Of a DNA stretch of 64,000 nt, positions 11,340-23,500 are shown one piece after another. Where the stretch lies: the NCBI GenBank assembly GCA_037893245.1, contig JBAIAA010000019.1, positions 744,001 through 808,000 of the forward strand, given 5' to 3'. Under the pieces are notes generated by a model. It had not been told where the DNA came from. It saw only the letters and a list, made by a program, of their open reading frames with translations, and did no database searches. A program made the translations under genes and the position numbers. Source of the stretch: Crossaster papposus. Its lineage: Eukaryota > Echinodermata > Asteroidea > Velatida > Solasteridae. Every line of letters begins with the position of its first letter. The first letter of the stretch is position 1.

Positions 11340-12580
11340 TGCTTGTTTACAGCATTAACTACTTAAAGGAAACATTGCTTAATACTAACCCTAACTCCCT
11401 AGGGTGCATATATATTTTTTTCAGAATTTGCAAATATGAACAAAAATGTATAGCCAAATTATGAAATACTTACTCGACTGCAAGGAAATATCAGTGGCAA
11501 GCATCCTGTGAAATCACAGCACAATGATGACAATCGTTAGAAATACCCGACTATTTTCAAACACAGACCGGAATTTATAAAGTTTAGTTATAGTCCCCAT
11601 TTTGGTTTAGCATGATACCCGTCCAAATGGGAATACGCATATCGTTTGGGAATACGCGGTTCTAGATTTCGAATCCAAGTTGGCAAATATCGGGCCGAAT
11701 ACGCGGCAAATTAAAAATTGTAAACAGTATTCAGCCTGATTTGCCATATGAAGCAAGATAATGTGGCAGAGAAAACCCCCCCTCTTTTGTGTTGACCATT
11801 GTGTTCCCGGAATCTCAGGAATTCCTTTAAGGTTTCAAGGGGGGGTGGGTTAGGTTACAATAGTGTTGAGTGTGTATAAGGTATAGGGATAAGAGGGGGG
11901 TACCCCTCTGCCACATATCGTGCTGGGTATACAGTGAATGGGTGCCAGCCAACTATAGTATGGTTTCCTAAACTAATAATTGCCTGACGTATATAAAAAT
12001 TAGTCTGTTTCATTTGTAGGAAGTCAAGGAGCCACACTACAATAAAAAAAGAACAGCATTTAATGTTATTGACTTTTTTTCTTGGCATCTATGAACACCA
12101 AACTTTAAAATCAGGTCCGCGTCACAATATTTATAAACCCATATGCCCGATTTTCGAAAATATCAGACCTTTTTAAAAGGAAGTTATATACATCATTTGC
12201 TTTTGTTGTAAATTTCGAAAATGGATAAGTTGGGGATTAATTTTGTATAGTAATTATTGTGTAAATATGTTGAAAGTTTTGTGTTTATAGAAGCGTGTGT
12301 TTCATGCAGTCTGGTTCCTTGACTTCCTTCAGACCAATTCAATAATATGGGGGCAGTGTTTGAAAATAGTCAGGTTTTTACAATAATTGACGTCAATTAA
12401 GCAATTGTTTAAAATTGATACAAAATTCTACTTTTCTTGAAAATCACAGCACACCAGTTGCTGTGATTTCACAGGATGCTTGAGACTGTTATTCACTTGC
12501 AGTCAAGTAGGGTATTTCATATTAATGCAGTAGTTTTGGTTTTTGTTGTTTTCAAATGGTGTATATTCTACCTTTAGAAT
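11340..12580. repeat. Composite of foldback-element fragments
   Basis: Two regions, about 11400-11530 and 12290-12580, carry the family marked by TGGTTCCTTGACTTCCTTC, CACAGGATGCTTGAGACTG and TCACTTGCAGTCAAGTA; other copies are near 19025-19690, 26890-27000, 30334-30760 and 43430-43740. Between them, 11580-12030 shows no recognised feature. Confidence 0.5.
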
Positions 12581-12589
12581 GCAGGGCCC

Positions 12590-13275
12590 AATTCCATAAA
12601 AGCATTCTTTAGACTTAGTATATTACTAGGTTTTAGCAAGATTCCAAATGCCTAGTTGGTTGCTTGCTAGCAATCAACTAAATCGCATTCCATAACACCA
12701 TTCTATGAAACATTCTTACAACCGGTAGTTGCTTGCTTGCAGCTTGCTAGAATGGTGTGGGGTTTGCATAATCACCAAAGTACATGGTCAGTTGGAGTTA
12801 ACAATAGGGAAAGAGTTCAAATCAGGTCATGCTGTGGGTTGTATTGTCAATGCATTCCTCTGTACCCTATTTAGGGTATGTACATTTGTATCGGCCTAAG
12901 CACATGTTTCAGAAATGGCTAATTCAGACTTCAGAGGGTGTTTCAACTCCAAAAAGGGGAAAGAAGCCTAATTACTCGACTCAGGAAAATCTGTTCCTTG
13001 CAGAACGCTATGAGGAGTTTAAGGTTATCTTTGACTCTGCGCATAAGGATGTCAATACAAATTCCCAAAAGATAAAAGATTGAAAGTGACTTAGAATGGT
13101 GCTAAGGATTTAGACATACCCCAAACCTATTATAATTTTAGCAAGCAACTATAGGAACCTTGCTAAGCGTATAATGGTTTTATGGAATAGATTTAGCAAG
13201 GAACTAGAGATAGAAAGGAAGTTAGCAACCAACTAGGCTTAGAATGCTTTTATGGAATTGGCTCCTGGTTTTCCG
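12590..13275 (+). mobile_element. Foldback-ended DNA transposon with a Myb-like coding relic
   Basis: The ends GGGCCCAATTCCATAAAAGC and GCTTTTATGGAATTGGCTCC are near complements, and ACTAGGCTTAGAATG/CATTCTTTAGACTTAG blocks pair inside. It encloses a short open frame (see 12829-13083). End structure and content suggest a degraded PIF/Harbinger-type element; this is inference, because no transposase domain remains. Confidence 0.6.
12829..13083 (+). pseudogene. Truncated Myb/SANT-like (NAIF1-type) domain from a transposon
   Basis: The usable part reads KRGKKPNYSTQENLFLAERY followed by EEFKVIFDSAHKDVNTNSQK, then IKD and a TGA stop. Basic residues before an N-[YF]-[ST]-x-x-E-x-x-x-L pattern are typical of the first helix of Myb-like proteins carried by Harbinger elements and of NAIF1. 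The domain is cut after about two helices and the Trp that normally follows is missing, so it is probably non-functional. It lies inside the inverted repeats of 12590-13275. Confidence 0.45.
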
Positions 13276-13279
13276 GCGG

Positions 13280-13475
13280 GCATGACGGCATGACCATCGA
13301 TCGAAGCGAATTTTTCTTTATAAAATTCAATTTTTTTGAATAATTACAGGATATCTAGCGCAATCCTTTTGCTGAATGCCTAGAATCATTATTTACTTTC
13401 AATTGAGTAAGGTATTTCTTAATAATTCAGTAGTAAATATTTTCGATATCTGCAAATGGTGTATACTACCTTTAA
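13280..13475 (+). mobile_element. Half copy of the AAAGGTAGTATACACC family
   Basis: It carries the right half only: ACAGGATATCTAGCGCAATC through TGCAAATGGTGTATACTACC and a TTAA border at 13472-13475. It abuts the Harbinger-like element on its left. Confidence 0.7.
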
Positions 13476-13579
13476 CAAAACAAAAATCCTATATTCACTT
13501 TTTTTTTTTTTTTTTTTGCCATTCCTTAAAGAATATTTACCCAAGTGGAAAGGAAAAGAAAATTAGTTTTATTTAATAT

Positions 13580-13890
13580 GCCTTTTTCAGCCTTGCGCAT
13601 CTTTTGTGTTCTCCCGGATTTCACCGTTTTGAGTCATAAAATGACTTACTGCATGAAAACACTCCGGGTTTAAAAAGAACACCCTGGAATTAACAGAAAA
13701 ATACATAAAAGAAGTATTTTTAGGTTGCCCAGGAATCCATATTGCACTGGGTAATTTATCACCCGTGCAAACCATTTTTTTCCCTGTTTTTGAGCGATAA
13801 GTCCAATTATGCCTCAGCAGGATTTGTGTTTCCACAGCCAAAGGTATAAACTTGTGGAATGCTCCCACAAGACTTATTTTCGGCCCAAGG
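13580..13890 (+). repeat. Dispersed repeat, second copy of 10010-10505
   Basis: It shares CATATTGCACTGGGTAATTT, CACCCGTGCAAACCA and TAAACTTGTGGAATGCTCCC with the earlier copy. Noncoding. Confidence 0.6.
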
Positions 13891-13985
13891 AAAAAAAGAA
13901 ATCCTTAATTTACATCATAAACAAACGACTATGTGTGTGTGTTGAGTGTTCTGATAAGCCATATAAGAATTGCTTGTTTACAGCA

Positions 13986-14376
13986 TTAAAGGGATCGTAC
14001 ATGTTGGGTATTAACCCATTGTTTGTTTCAATCCCATATAGTTATAGATATATACCATAAAACTAACCTGTACAAAATTTCATTTCAAAAGGTGGTAGCG
14101 ATTTTGAGATATTGCTGAAAATCTGGAGCGGTTATGTCCAGGCAGGAACAATAATCTGCATTAATACACAGTCTGAGAAACGTCACTGCAGTAACGCTTC
14201 TCAGATTCAATTTTTTGGGGCTAAAAAGTGATATCTTTTTGCATAACCGCAGTACTTCGAAGTGAAATGTTTCTAAAAATGTATTATACTATCCAAAGCT
14301 GCTGTACTTCTTACCAAGTAAGTTTTTATTGCCATTAATTTTTGGAGTAATTACCAAACGTATACGATCCCTTTAA
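13986..14376. mobile_element. TTAA-flanked foldback element, second copy of 5779-6175
   Basis: TTAAAGGGATCGTACATGTT at the left is mirrored by AACGTATACGATCCCTTTAA at the right. The interior ACGTCACTGCAGTAACGCTTCTC matches the other copy at nearly every base. Confidence 0.8.
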
Positions 14377-14399
14377 CTACTTACAGGAAACATTGCTTT

Positions 14400-15265
14400 A
14401 CTAACTCCCTAGGGTGCATATATTTTTAAATTTGAGAGGGTTAGATTTAATACACCATTTGCAAATATGAAAAAAATGTATAACCAAATTATTATGAAAT
14501 ACTCGACTACACTTTAAATATAGTATTTATACTGTGGCGGATTTACTATTTGCCAGGTTGGTTGTCCCTCGGCAGGTACTCGCTGGCGGGCGAGTAATCC
14601 CACAGCGCCGAAGTGCAGGTCCGTTTGTTGGAAATATACCACCGCGTATGCCTGAACCCACTCCCGGACCACTCACCCACTCTACGACACAGACTGTACG
14701 GGGACGGACTAGAATAATTATGACACAGTGACAACAGAAGAACTTTCCAAGTATTTATTAAATGTCAAATAAGACGGTAAACCCCTGATTATTATCCCTT
14801 TTATTAACTTGTGGTTTCGCCTCAAGTAACGCCTCGAGCAACGCCTCAAGCAGTGTGTTGTGCCTCAAGTAACGCCTCGAGCAACGCCTCAAGTAACGCC
14901 TCAAGCAACGCCTCAAGCAGTGTGGTGCGCTTCTCCTTATTTATTTGACCCTCGCGCTTGTGTGTGAGGCCTCGCCCAATTAGAAAGAGTGCTTCTCGAC
15001 AGCGCTAGTTCCGTGGATGTCCGCTTGTAGTCGTTCCTTCCTATGGCCCTTGCGATCCGCAAGAGGCCCCGATGGTCACTACCACTTGACTCCGCGCCTC
15101 ACGTCAGTCCTACTACATTTACAATGACTCCACGCCTCCCGTTAGTCCAGCACTCCAGCAGGCTATCTGTCCGGCCCACTGGAGGCGTCGGTCCCGGGTG
15201 TCGCCCTAGTCCCCGTATATGGCCCACGTACGCTCCAGTACATGGACAGCACATATACTTACTGT
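14400..15265. other. Unassigned stretch with a 12 bp tandem repeat
   Basis: At 14815-14930 the unit GCCTCAAGYAAC is repeated about eight times with variants. The rest is GC-rich compared with its surroundings and has short open frames on both strands, but none resembles a protein I know. It may belong to a larger element together with 17999-18240. Confidence 0.4.
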
Positions 15266-17998
15266 TAGTCCTGCAGATTAATAATTTTTTTCACCACAAT
15301 ATTGCATTTGATGATACAAGCACCAAAATTGGCATAACTACTCTTTTGGGGTCACTGTACACAAAAACCCCGTTAGCCAAATTAAAATCCAATATGGCGG
15401 CCATTTTTTTCAAGATGGCCGCCACTAAATGGTAACACTTAATGTTACATTGGATTAATTGGTCATACAAGCACCAACAGTTGCAACTATCTACCAAATG
15501 TACCCCTTATCAATTCAAAAATAGAAACAACTTAAACATTCAAGATGGCGGCCATTTTTTCAAGATGGCGGCCATGTTTTTCAAGATTGCTTTCATTGAA
15601 TGACATACATTGGTTATTTTACAAAAGAAACCAAATGGTCATACAATAAAGCTGCAATTTACCTCTCGTTGGTCATTTATAATTAACAAATCATAAATCA
15701 CTGGAAATCAAAGATGGCCGCCATTTTTCAAAATGGCGGCCAACACGTACGTACAATACCTATTTATAACAATAGCGGGTGTCAGTAGAGAAGAAAATGA
15801 TTACAAGAATTGCGACCTGACTTGAGATTCTTACCATTACTGTTGTAATTGCTTTCCAAGATTAACTCTTTATTTTGTATTTGCGTTACTGAACATTTGA
15901 AGGCATACTTAGCGTGCCTTTGATGCTTACAGTCTGTGTTTTAACATGCCATGCATAGAGCAAATCAATCTCATCAGTCCTGGTTGAGCTTGTAACAAAG
16001 GTATTAACCAATCTATTGGTTATTCATAATGTAGGAAATGTACCTACATGTACAGCAACTGACCAATCAGTGAGAAAATTTGTTTTGACAATAGTCGATG
16101 TTAAATTGTGGTATTTAGTCCAAAATGCATAATTTTTTTGACCATAATATGTAATTATTCAAACGATTCCATGATCGAATTTAGATGTTTGTGCAAACAT
16201 AGTGACAAATTGACAATAAATTTCATCCGTATTCATTTTTTCATAACGAAATAGCTGTGACTTCGTCGTGGACAAAAAAGCGAACTATAAAACTAACAAC
16301 GGCAGTAGCTAAGTGTGTAGTAAGTGGTCAGTAGCTAATATCTAATAGGAATATGTTATTATTGTATGTATGCATAATTGCAATGTTAATTTCATTGGTA
16401 TTATTTCATTACGTAATTTGTCCACGTTATGTAATTGGTTGCGTGGGAACCTTTGAATTAAATATTGTATTGGTTGGTGTTATGCAAATTGTTTGGTTGG
16501 TGTTATGCAAATTGGTTGCGTGTTAACCAATATGAATATGCAGCCCTACTATTATGTATTGGTTAGTGCTATAACCAATACAAATTACCAATACAAATTG
16601 GTTGGAGTCCATTGTGGGTTGGTTAAATTAACCAACATTGCATTGGTTGGTGTTATAACCAATATGGATTGACTAGGTAACCAATATCAGATTGGTTATT
16701 TTAACCAATATTTCGGTTACCATATATCTACCAACTGGATTGGTTAAAATCGACCAATATATTGGTTATTTTCAACCAATCTGTTTTTAGAGTGTGTTGT
16801 ACCGGTATGTCTTTGTACCAGATATTTTTAGATTTGTGTGTCACTTTTTGTAACATATAGGGGTGCACCATCCTAATTGAAAGGACAATTTCTACGCGAG
16901 CTCATCTGCATGAAATGTGCCCCCACAATTTCTTTTGAAAAAGGATGCCGCTTGGTGAAATAAATGGTGGGATTGTGTAAATATAGGATAGGATCAACTC
17001 CCTGGTTTTTGAGCTTCAATCTGAGGGCAGACTTGACAAAATTACGGTTGAAAAATGGGTCCTAATTGCCCTAGAACGTGGAGGGATGCCATTTGTAAAA
17101 TGGCTGCTTTCAGGCTCGGGAAGTATCACTTTTCGGGAGGTGAGTTTCTTTTGGTGTGAATATTAAAAAATGTAATTGGCTAACCTACTAAAAATTGAAA
17201 AGAAATGGAAAGATAAAGACCAAGACAATAATCTGATTGTTGTTTGAGAAACCCCAGTGATGTCGGTGTGCATGAAACTTGGTCGTGAACATTGTTGATT
17301 TTACACTGTTTTCAATGGGACTTGAATTAGACTGGTGCACCCATAGGCTGAGTCATCTTGTGGCGGCCATCTTTAAAAATGGTAGCCATCTTGAATTACC
17401 AAGTGGTTGACAATTTTAGCATAATATTGGATTCAAATGGAGATTAAATGCCCATTTTGGTCCTTGTATTACTGTTTGATCCTTGCTAACACTACTACTA
17501 GCCATTCAGTTGCGACCATTTTGGAAAATGGCGGCCATCTTGAATTTTCAAGTGCCTAATATATTGTTTTGGATATGCCAACAACAGGGAGACCAAACGG
17601 ATGTTAAATGCCAAGTTTTGTGCTTGTATTGCCATTCTATCCATCCGTACATCAATATTTCGGTGATATTTGGCCTTCATTGGCGGCCATCTTCAAAAAT
17701 GGCGGCCATCTTGAATTTTCAAGTGCCTAATATACTGTTTTGGATATGCCAACAACAGGGAGACCAAACGGATGTTAAATGCCAAGTTTTGTGCTTGTAT
17801 TGCCATTCTATCCATCCGTACATCAATATTTCGGTGATATTTGGCCTTTATTGGCGGCCATCTTCAAAAATGGCGGCCATCTTGGATTTTAACTTGGCTA
17901 ACGGGGTTTTTGTGTAAGGTGACCCAAAATGAGCATGTGTGCCAATTTTGGTGCTTGTATCACTAAATGCAATATTATTGTAGTAATCTGCAGGACTA
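15266..17998. mobile_element. 2.7 kb DNA element with about 140 bp terminal inverted repeats
   Basis: TAGTCCTGCAGATTA at 15266 is mirrored by TAATCTGCAGGACTA ending at 17998. The mirror continues inward for about 140 bp, including CAAGCACCAAAATTGGC and AAAAACCCCGTTAGCCAA. ATGGCGGCCAT motifs recur throughout both flanks. At 17510-17870 a unit of about 180 bp is tandemly doubled. No transposase frame is seen, so it looks non-autonomous. Confidence 0.75.
16430..16800. repeat. Cluster of ATTGGTT / AACCAAT words
   Basis: About twenty copies of ATTGGTT or its complement are packed into 370 bases in both orientations, often as pairs such as ATTGGTTATTTTAACCAAT. The spacing is irregular. It lies within the 2.7 kb element. 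Confidence 0.7.
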
Positions 17999-18250
17999 TG
18001 TAGTCCACTGACTCCGATACGCTAGCCACGAGTTTCCTTGCGCCTCCTCTGTTTTCGTCCTATTCGCCTCCTTTGTTTCCGTCCTTTTGACGAGCGCTTA
18101 CCGTGTACGTCTTCCACGGTCAAGATCTAACCAGCAACTCCCTGCACACACCACGTATTGTGCATGATGCTCCGCCGCTAAAACGCCCTCAAGCGTTAGC
18201 GCTGCACTATGGCGCGCCTAATCGTGCAGACATATAAATATTGAACTAGC

Positions 18251-18538
18251 AATTTCCAATATTGTGGAGTTCAGTATGTCGGAGAGACCAAAAATGCCCT
18301 AAAAAAGCGTTTCTACGGTCATCCATCGACTGTCAACACCAAGAAACTGGATACCCCTGTAGGACATCACTTTAACCAGCCTAACCATTGCATTTCTGAT
18401 ATGATTCTTCAGGGCATAGAATCACTTGGTCTTGGCCATCGGAAAGACTCAGTCCGCCTCAGCCGGGAGAAAGTCTGGATGAATCGTCTTCGGACTATTC
18501 AACCACATGGGCTTAACATCCAACTAGGAAATGATTAA
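18251..18538 (+). pseudogene. Penelope-like element, GIY-YIG endonuclease C-terminal fragment
   Basis: The open frame ends at TAA 18536-18538 and reads about 95 residues. It contains YCGVQYVGETKNALKKRF, then TPVGHHFNQPNH, a MILQGIESL strand, and EKVWMNRLRTIQPHGLN near the end. That order is the GIY-YIG nuclease found C-terminal to the reverse transcriptase in Penelope-like retroelements. The reverse transcriptase is absent, so this is a 5'-truncated insertion. The GIY block is represented here by QYVG. The Tyr, Arg and Glu expected for catalysis appear present (Y of QYVG, R of KKRF, E of REKVW). Confidence 0.8.
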
Positions 18539-18990
18539 CTTCTATTTTTTCTCCATTTGTCATCTGTTTCAGATTCATTCCTTGCCAGAATTTTGTTTTT
18601 GTTTTTGTTTGTTCTCACTTCTCTGGTTTTCCTCAACCCCCCCCCCCCCCCCCCCCTCCTCATTACTCCTATTCATACTTATTTGTTAGTTCTTCCCTTT
18701 GATCTTCACCCTGGACCCCTTTCCTTGTGGCTTTACCCTTTCTGTTTTTGTTCCTACCCCGCCTTTGATCCTACCCACACTGACCTCACCCTTTAATCCC
18801 TCAGCCTAATCCTCCTTTTGTTGTTTGTTCCATTGAACTCTGTGCTTTGTTTCTTTTGTGTTTTTTCAGCGCCCATGATGTGCATCATGCTGTACATTGC
18901 CCAATGTTTGTTTCTTGTACACAGTCATTTAGTCTCTGAAGAAGATCTTGTTAAGATCGAAATATTAGGCCCTCTTAACTTATTTAATTT
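18539..18990 (+). mobile_element. 3' tail of the Penelope-like element
   Basis: The untranslated stretch after the GIY-YIG stop is pyrimidine-rich, with a 20 C run at 18637-18656. It ends in CTCTGAAGAAGATCTTGTTAAGATCGAAA, a short hairpin-prone sequence of the kind commonly found at the 3' end of GIY-YIG elements. Confidence 0.5.
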
Positions 18991-19320
18991 CCAATAATGT
19001 TACAATACTATAAATATATAAACCCCTATGCCCGATTTTCTAAAATAGAAATTTTTACTCCATTTGCTTTTGCTTAAATTTATAAAAATGGATGGGTTAG
19101 GGCAGATATTGTGACACTGTCTCTTGAAAGTTTTGTGTTGATTATAGAAGCCGAGGTAAAAAACAAGACACAAAATTGCTGTTCTTGTAGTCTGGTTCCT
19201 TGACTTCCTTTTAGATGAATTCCATAAATTGGTGGCAGAAAATAGTCAGTTTTTTTGCAGGCCGGCAATCGTTAAAGATTTATACACAAATGTTGCTTTT
19301 CTTGAAAACCACATCACATC

Positions 19321-19570
19321 TGGGCCCAATTTCATAGAGCTGCTAAGCAAAACAATTTGCTTAGCACAAAAAGTCTTGCTCATTAAAAACAGCTAGGTTA
19401 CCAACCAAAATTATACATGTTTTTTCATGCTAAGCAAAAAAGCAGCTGATTATCAATCCAGAACAATAAAGATCAGGGAAAATTTTGGTCTGTAACCTTG
19501 TTTTTGCCAAGGACAAATTGTCATGCTAAGCAAATTTTTGTGCTAAGCAGCTCTATGAAATTGGCCCCAG
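19321..19570. mobile_element. Foldback element (GGCCAATTTCATAGAGCTGC family)
   Basis: CCCAATTTCATAGAGCTGCT at the left is mirrored by AGCAGCTCTATGAAATTGGC at the right, with TGCTAAGCA words between. Other copies are at 22141-22383 and 55429-55782. It is inserted in a copy of the CACAGGATGCTTGAGACTG repeat family (19025-19690). Confidence 0.8.
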
Positions 19571-20490
19571 GTGCTGTGATTTCACAGGATGCTTGAGACT
19601 GTTATTCACTTACAGTCAAGTACCGGTAGGTATTTTTCATAATATAATATAGTTGTTTTTTTTTTTTTTCAAATGGTGTATTCTACCTTTAAAATGCAGG
19701 TTTCCCTAAATAATTACTCACGGTCACAAATTAAACCCCCTTTGCTTGAAGCCGGATTTTCCTGTTTAGAAACTTCCTGTGGTAAAGCAGCCGTATCGAC
19801 TTTGCCTTGGATTATGCCATGTGTTTATTAAATTGTACTATTTCGTGTATAAACTTGTATTTTGAGTTGGCTGTTCTTAATTCAAGTCATGCAGTAAACA
19901 TGTAACACCCTATCTTCCAATTTAAAATTAAAACATGGTTCACCCACAATTAAACATTAAAATTCATGTGGGTCGATCAAGTATGCACCTTAAGGTGCAT
20001 ACTTGATATTACACGACTACACGTCACACCCTAGCCTTCCTATTAGAAAAAATATATTTCCAGAGCATGTACTGTACACAGTGATGCTAAAGTCTAAAAT
20101 ACGATCTTAAAATTGTATTATCTTTAATTTAAAAAAATATATATTTTTATTTATTTTTGGTTTTTTTTCCAAAATGGTCAAATTTATCATTTTTTCAAAA
20201 AGAAAAAAGAAGAAAAAAGGAGGCGGCCCCCAAAAAGGAAGCGGCCCGGCCCCCCTAAAGGAAGCGGGCGGTGACGCTAAACATGTTTTTATTTTTTATT
20301 TGGCCTTAAAGCAAACTATATTGTTCACTCTTTTATGATTGGACAAATGAGCCGTCCGGTGGTGCATGGCTTTTCATTCACAGATCTGCATTCTGTCGCG
20401 TCTAATGAACCATCCAGGTCTATCCTTTCATCCTCGATCGGTGGTTTTTGGCAAAAAAAGGCAATCTATTATTCTCTATGTAAATAATTC
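19571..20490. other. Intergenic sequence upstream of the PDZ/beta-trefoil gene
   Basis: After the end of a dispersed repeat at 19690 there is AT-rich sequence, a small palindrome AAGTATGCACCTTAAGGTGCATACTT at about 19979-20004, and a GGAGGCGGCCCC/GGAAGCGGCCC doublet at 20220-20270. No exon and no clear NF-kappaB-type decamer were seen. Confidence 0.4.
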
Positions 20491-20492
20491 CT

Positions 20493-20499
20493 TATAAAG
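20493..20499 (+). promoter_or_regulatory. Candidate TATA box
   Basis: TATAAAG lies 56 bases before the ATG at 20555. Transcription starting about 30 bases downstream would give a 5' UTR of roughly 30 nt, and the ATG context CAACATGG is favourable. This is position-based inference only. Confidence 0.45.
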
Positions 20500-20554
20500 T
20501 AGACTGCATTTGCTTGCATCGAAGGAGAACAACTGTGACGACCAACGTTGCAAC

Positions 20555-23500
20555 ATGGCAAGCCATTCTGGAAAACAGCAAGGTAAGCGTTATCATTTTC
20601 TTTCAATTAAAAACAAACTTATTTCGGATATTGAAACACCCAACATTATGAAATTTATGTTTAAGAGAAAAATAATATTTTTGACAGATTTTTTTTTAAA
20701 TTCTGGCCCATTTTTTCCCTTAAAAACGACAAATCTGTACAGAATTCGATTTGGAATGTACTCTGGGGCCCTCAAAGGTAGTATACACAATTTGCAGATA
20801 TCAAAAATATTTACTACCATTATTAAGAAATATCTTACTCATTTGAAAGTAAATAATGATTCTAGGCATCCAGCAAAATGATTGCGCTAGATATTCTGTA
20901 ATTATTCTGAAAAATAGAATTTCATGAAGAAAAATTCGTGATCGCCGGATGGCGATCGCGAAAAAACAAAGATAACAGGAATAACTGCCCAACGCCGGTT
21001 TTTCGTGCTTTTCTCGGCATCCACGATTGTAAAACTTCGGACAGGTCAGTTAAACGATATTTACTATGAAATACAACCCCCCCAAATCCACCCATTAATG
21101 ATAATTCAAGCAATTACCAATGGTGTATCCTACCTTTTAAGGCATCTTATTAAAAAGTTTCAGCGAATTCAAGTTTTCCAAAATTTGAAGAAAAAAATGC
21201 AAAGGGTTTAACCTTGCATTTTTAATTGAATTTGGCCGAAAAAAAACTTTTTCCCAAACAATGCCGACATTTTTCTGAATGCCAGAAGAGCATCAATCAG
21301 TATTCAAACATCATAAATTGTGAAGATTTGCGGGAAAAATTTGTAGATATTTTAAGAAACAAATAATATTTGTGTCTGATTTTCAGGTGTGAGGAATTAA
21401 AGCAATTAATTGATATTAAAGTGCCTTGTTTTTATTTCAGGTGGTCAAGAAGGGGCTTCGAAAAGCCGAAGCGCAGCAGACGTACCGGTACGTATAAAAT
21501 ATACCCCCCACCCCCCCCCCCCCCCCCCCTGCGCCGGACAAATTTGAATACATTTATTAAGTTTTGTTTATGTGACCCGCTCCATCGTAATCAGGAATAA
21601 GTCGCTGGGGCTGTTTTACGCAATTGGTCGTTGAAGTTAACGCATGGGTGAAAATCGTGACCAAGTCGATTTTCTGAACATTGTATTTTTAGGAAGTGTA
21701 GTATGTAAAAACGATCAATATGAAAATAAAGAGGATTTGTTATTCGCTGTCCGTATGATTTTTGTGAATTTTTTTTATTTCAAAGCTGTTTTCTCGGAAT
21801 GTTGATTCGGCAAATAAATACACACCTGTCATCTTCATCAGCCCATAACTCGTTAACCTAAGAAGATACACACTTGTGATGGGTATCATTAGGAAGCTTA
21901 TGAAATTCCCTTTCTCACCATGTGCATATCTCAAAAAGTCATTTCGAGACTTATTCCTGATTTCGATGGAGCGGGTCACATATTTTGTTTTATTTGGAGT
22001 AAATAAATCAAGAACCTCTGCACAATATTGTTATCGTTCGTACCATACCTATAGAGAGACCATATCTCATTGGACCTGATGATGTCGATCATTTCAACAA
22101 GTTGGGACACGCTATATATCCCTGTTACAACTAGAACCAGGGGCCAATTTCATAGAGCTGCTAAGCACAAAAATTTGCTTAGCACAACAAAATCTTGCTC
22201 ATTAAAAACAGCTTACCAGCCAAAATTCTACGTGTTTTTCATGCTAAGCCAAAAACCAGCTGATTATCAATCGAAAAACAATTAAGATCACGTGAAAAGT
22301 TCGTCTGTAACCTTGTTTTTGCCAAGGACAAATTTTCATGCTAAGCAAATTTGTGTGCCTAGCAGCTCTATGAAATTGGTCCCTGTTGTGAGGACATTTA
22401 AATACTTATACAAATCACCACGAAATAACTATACAGTTTTGCTATGCATTAGGTATAAACACAAAGAATGGACCCATACCGGTATACAAGCTTTAACCAT
22501 GCAGTTTGATCCGGAGGATGTTTATACCGGTACACGCAAACATTTCCCCATATTCAAAACGGATGACGCATAAACACGTCACGAGCAAGGCTGGAAATGT
22601 CTGTCAGCAGCGAGCAAGGCCGGAAATGCGTGGGTGTGCTTCCCGGTACCATCGGCCTGAACCCGCCTCGGATCGAGTTTCGTTAAATTATAATCCCGCG
22701 CCTTGGCTTAGTGATGTTAAAAATAATCCCACCTTATTTATCAAAATCAACATTTCTTTGAATGAAACCTGAAACTGTAGGTATTGAAGATGTCATTCAT
22801 GACAACAAATAAAAATCACATTTGCATGAAATGTTTACCCTCTCAACGTTGAGCGAGCCATTACATGATAGTGCACAGCGCGACTTAATTAACCCATGGT
22901 AAAAAACACACAGGTAAAAAACACACATGGTTGTTCCAACGGACTGTTCGCACATCACGTTTGTATTCTGTACTTTTAAGTTAACATCATTGGTGTATAC
23001 ATGGATGCATGTGTGTTCAGAATACAAGTCTGGAGGTTTTAACAGGTTGAGTGGAGGTCAACTGGGCACACATGACAAACATAAGCACAATGGTAATTTG
23101 CATAATTAGTTTACCACTAATTAGCTAATAATACATGTTTATTTTACCTCTAAATAGGCACTACCACCCCTCCCCCATTGGTTGGCAACAGCTGTTGTTT
23201 CCACAAGGCACAGGTCAAAGTAGAAGTGATTGATTGCCAGCTGTAGATTCTGGGGTTTTCCCAGTGTGAGTAAAAAAATCTGAGAACAGAGATTTGACTA
23301 TATTATATGCCTCATTGACTTGTGTACAAATTTCATCCTTGTTTGGCGCCATACACAAAGGATGACATTTGTACACAAGTCAATGAGGTGGCATGTCGGA
23401 TATCGATCTCTGTTCTCTGATTTTTCACTTACACTGGGGACCGGGGAAACCCGGTTAAAGGTGATTAAAGGTGACTACACAAAGTCAAACTGGGCATATT

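Noticed and set aside
17483..17917. 144-codon frame with a repeated 60-residue block
   Set aside because: It follows from a 180 bp tandem duplication within a noncoding inverted-repeat element. The composition does not look like protein.
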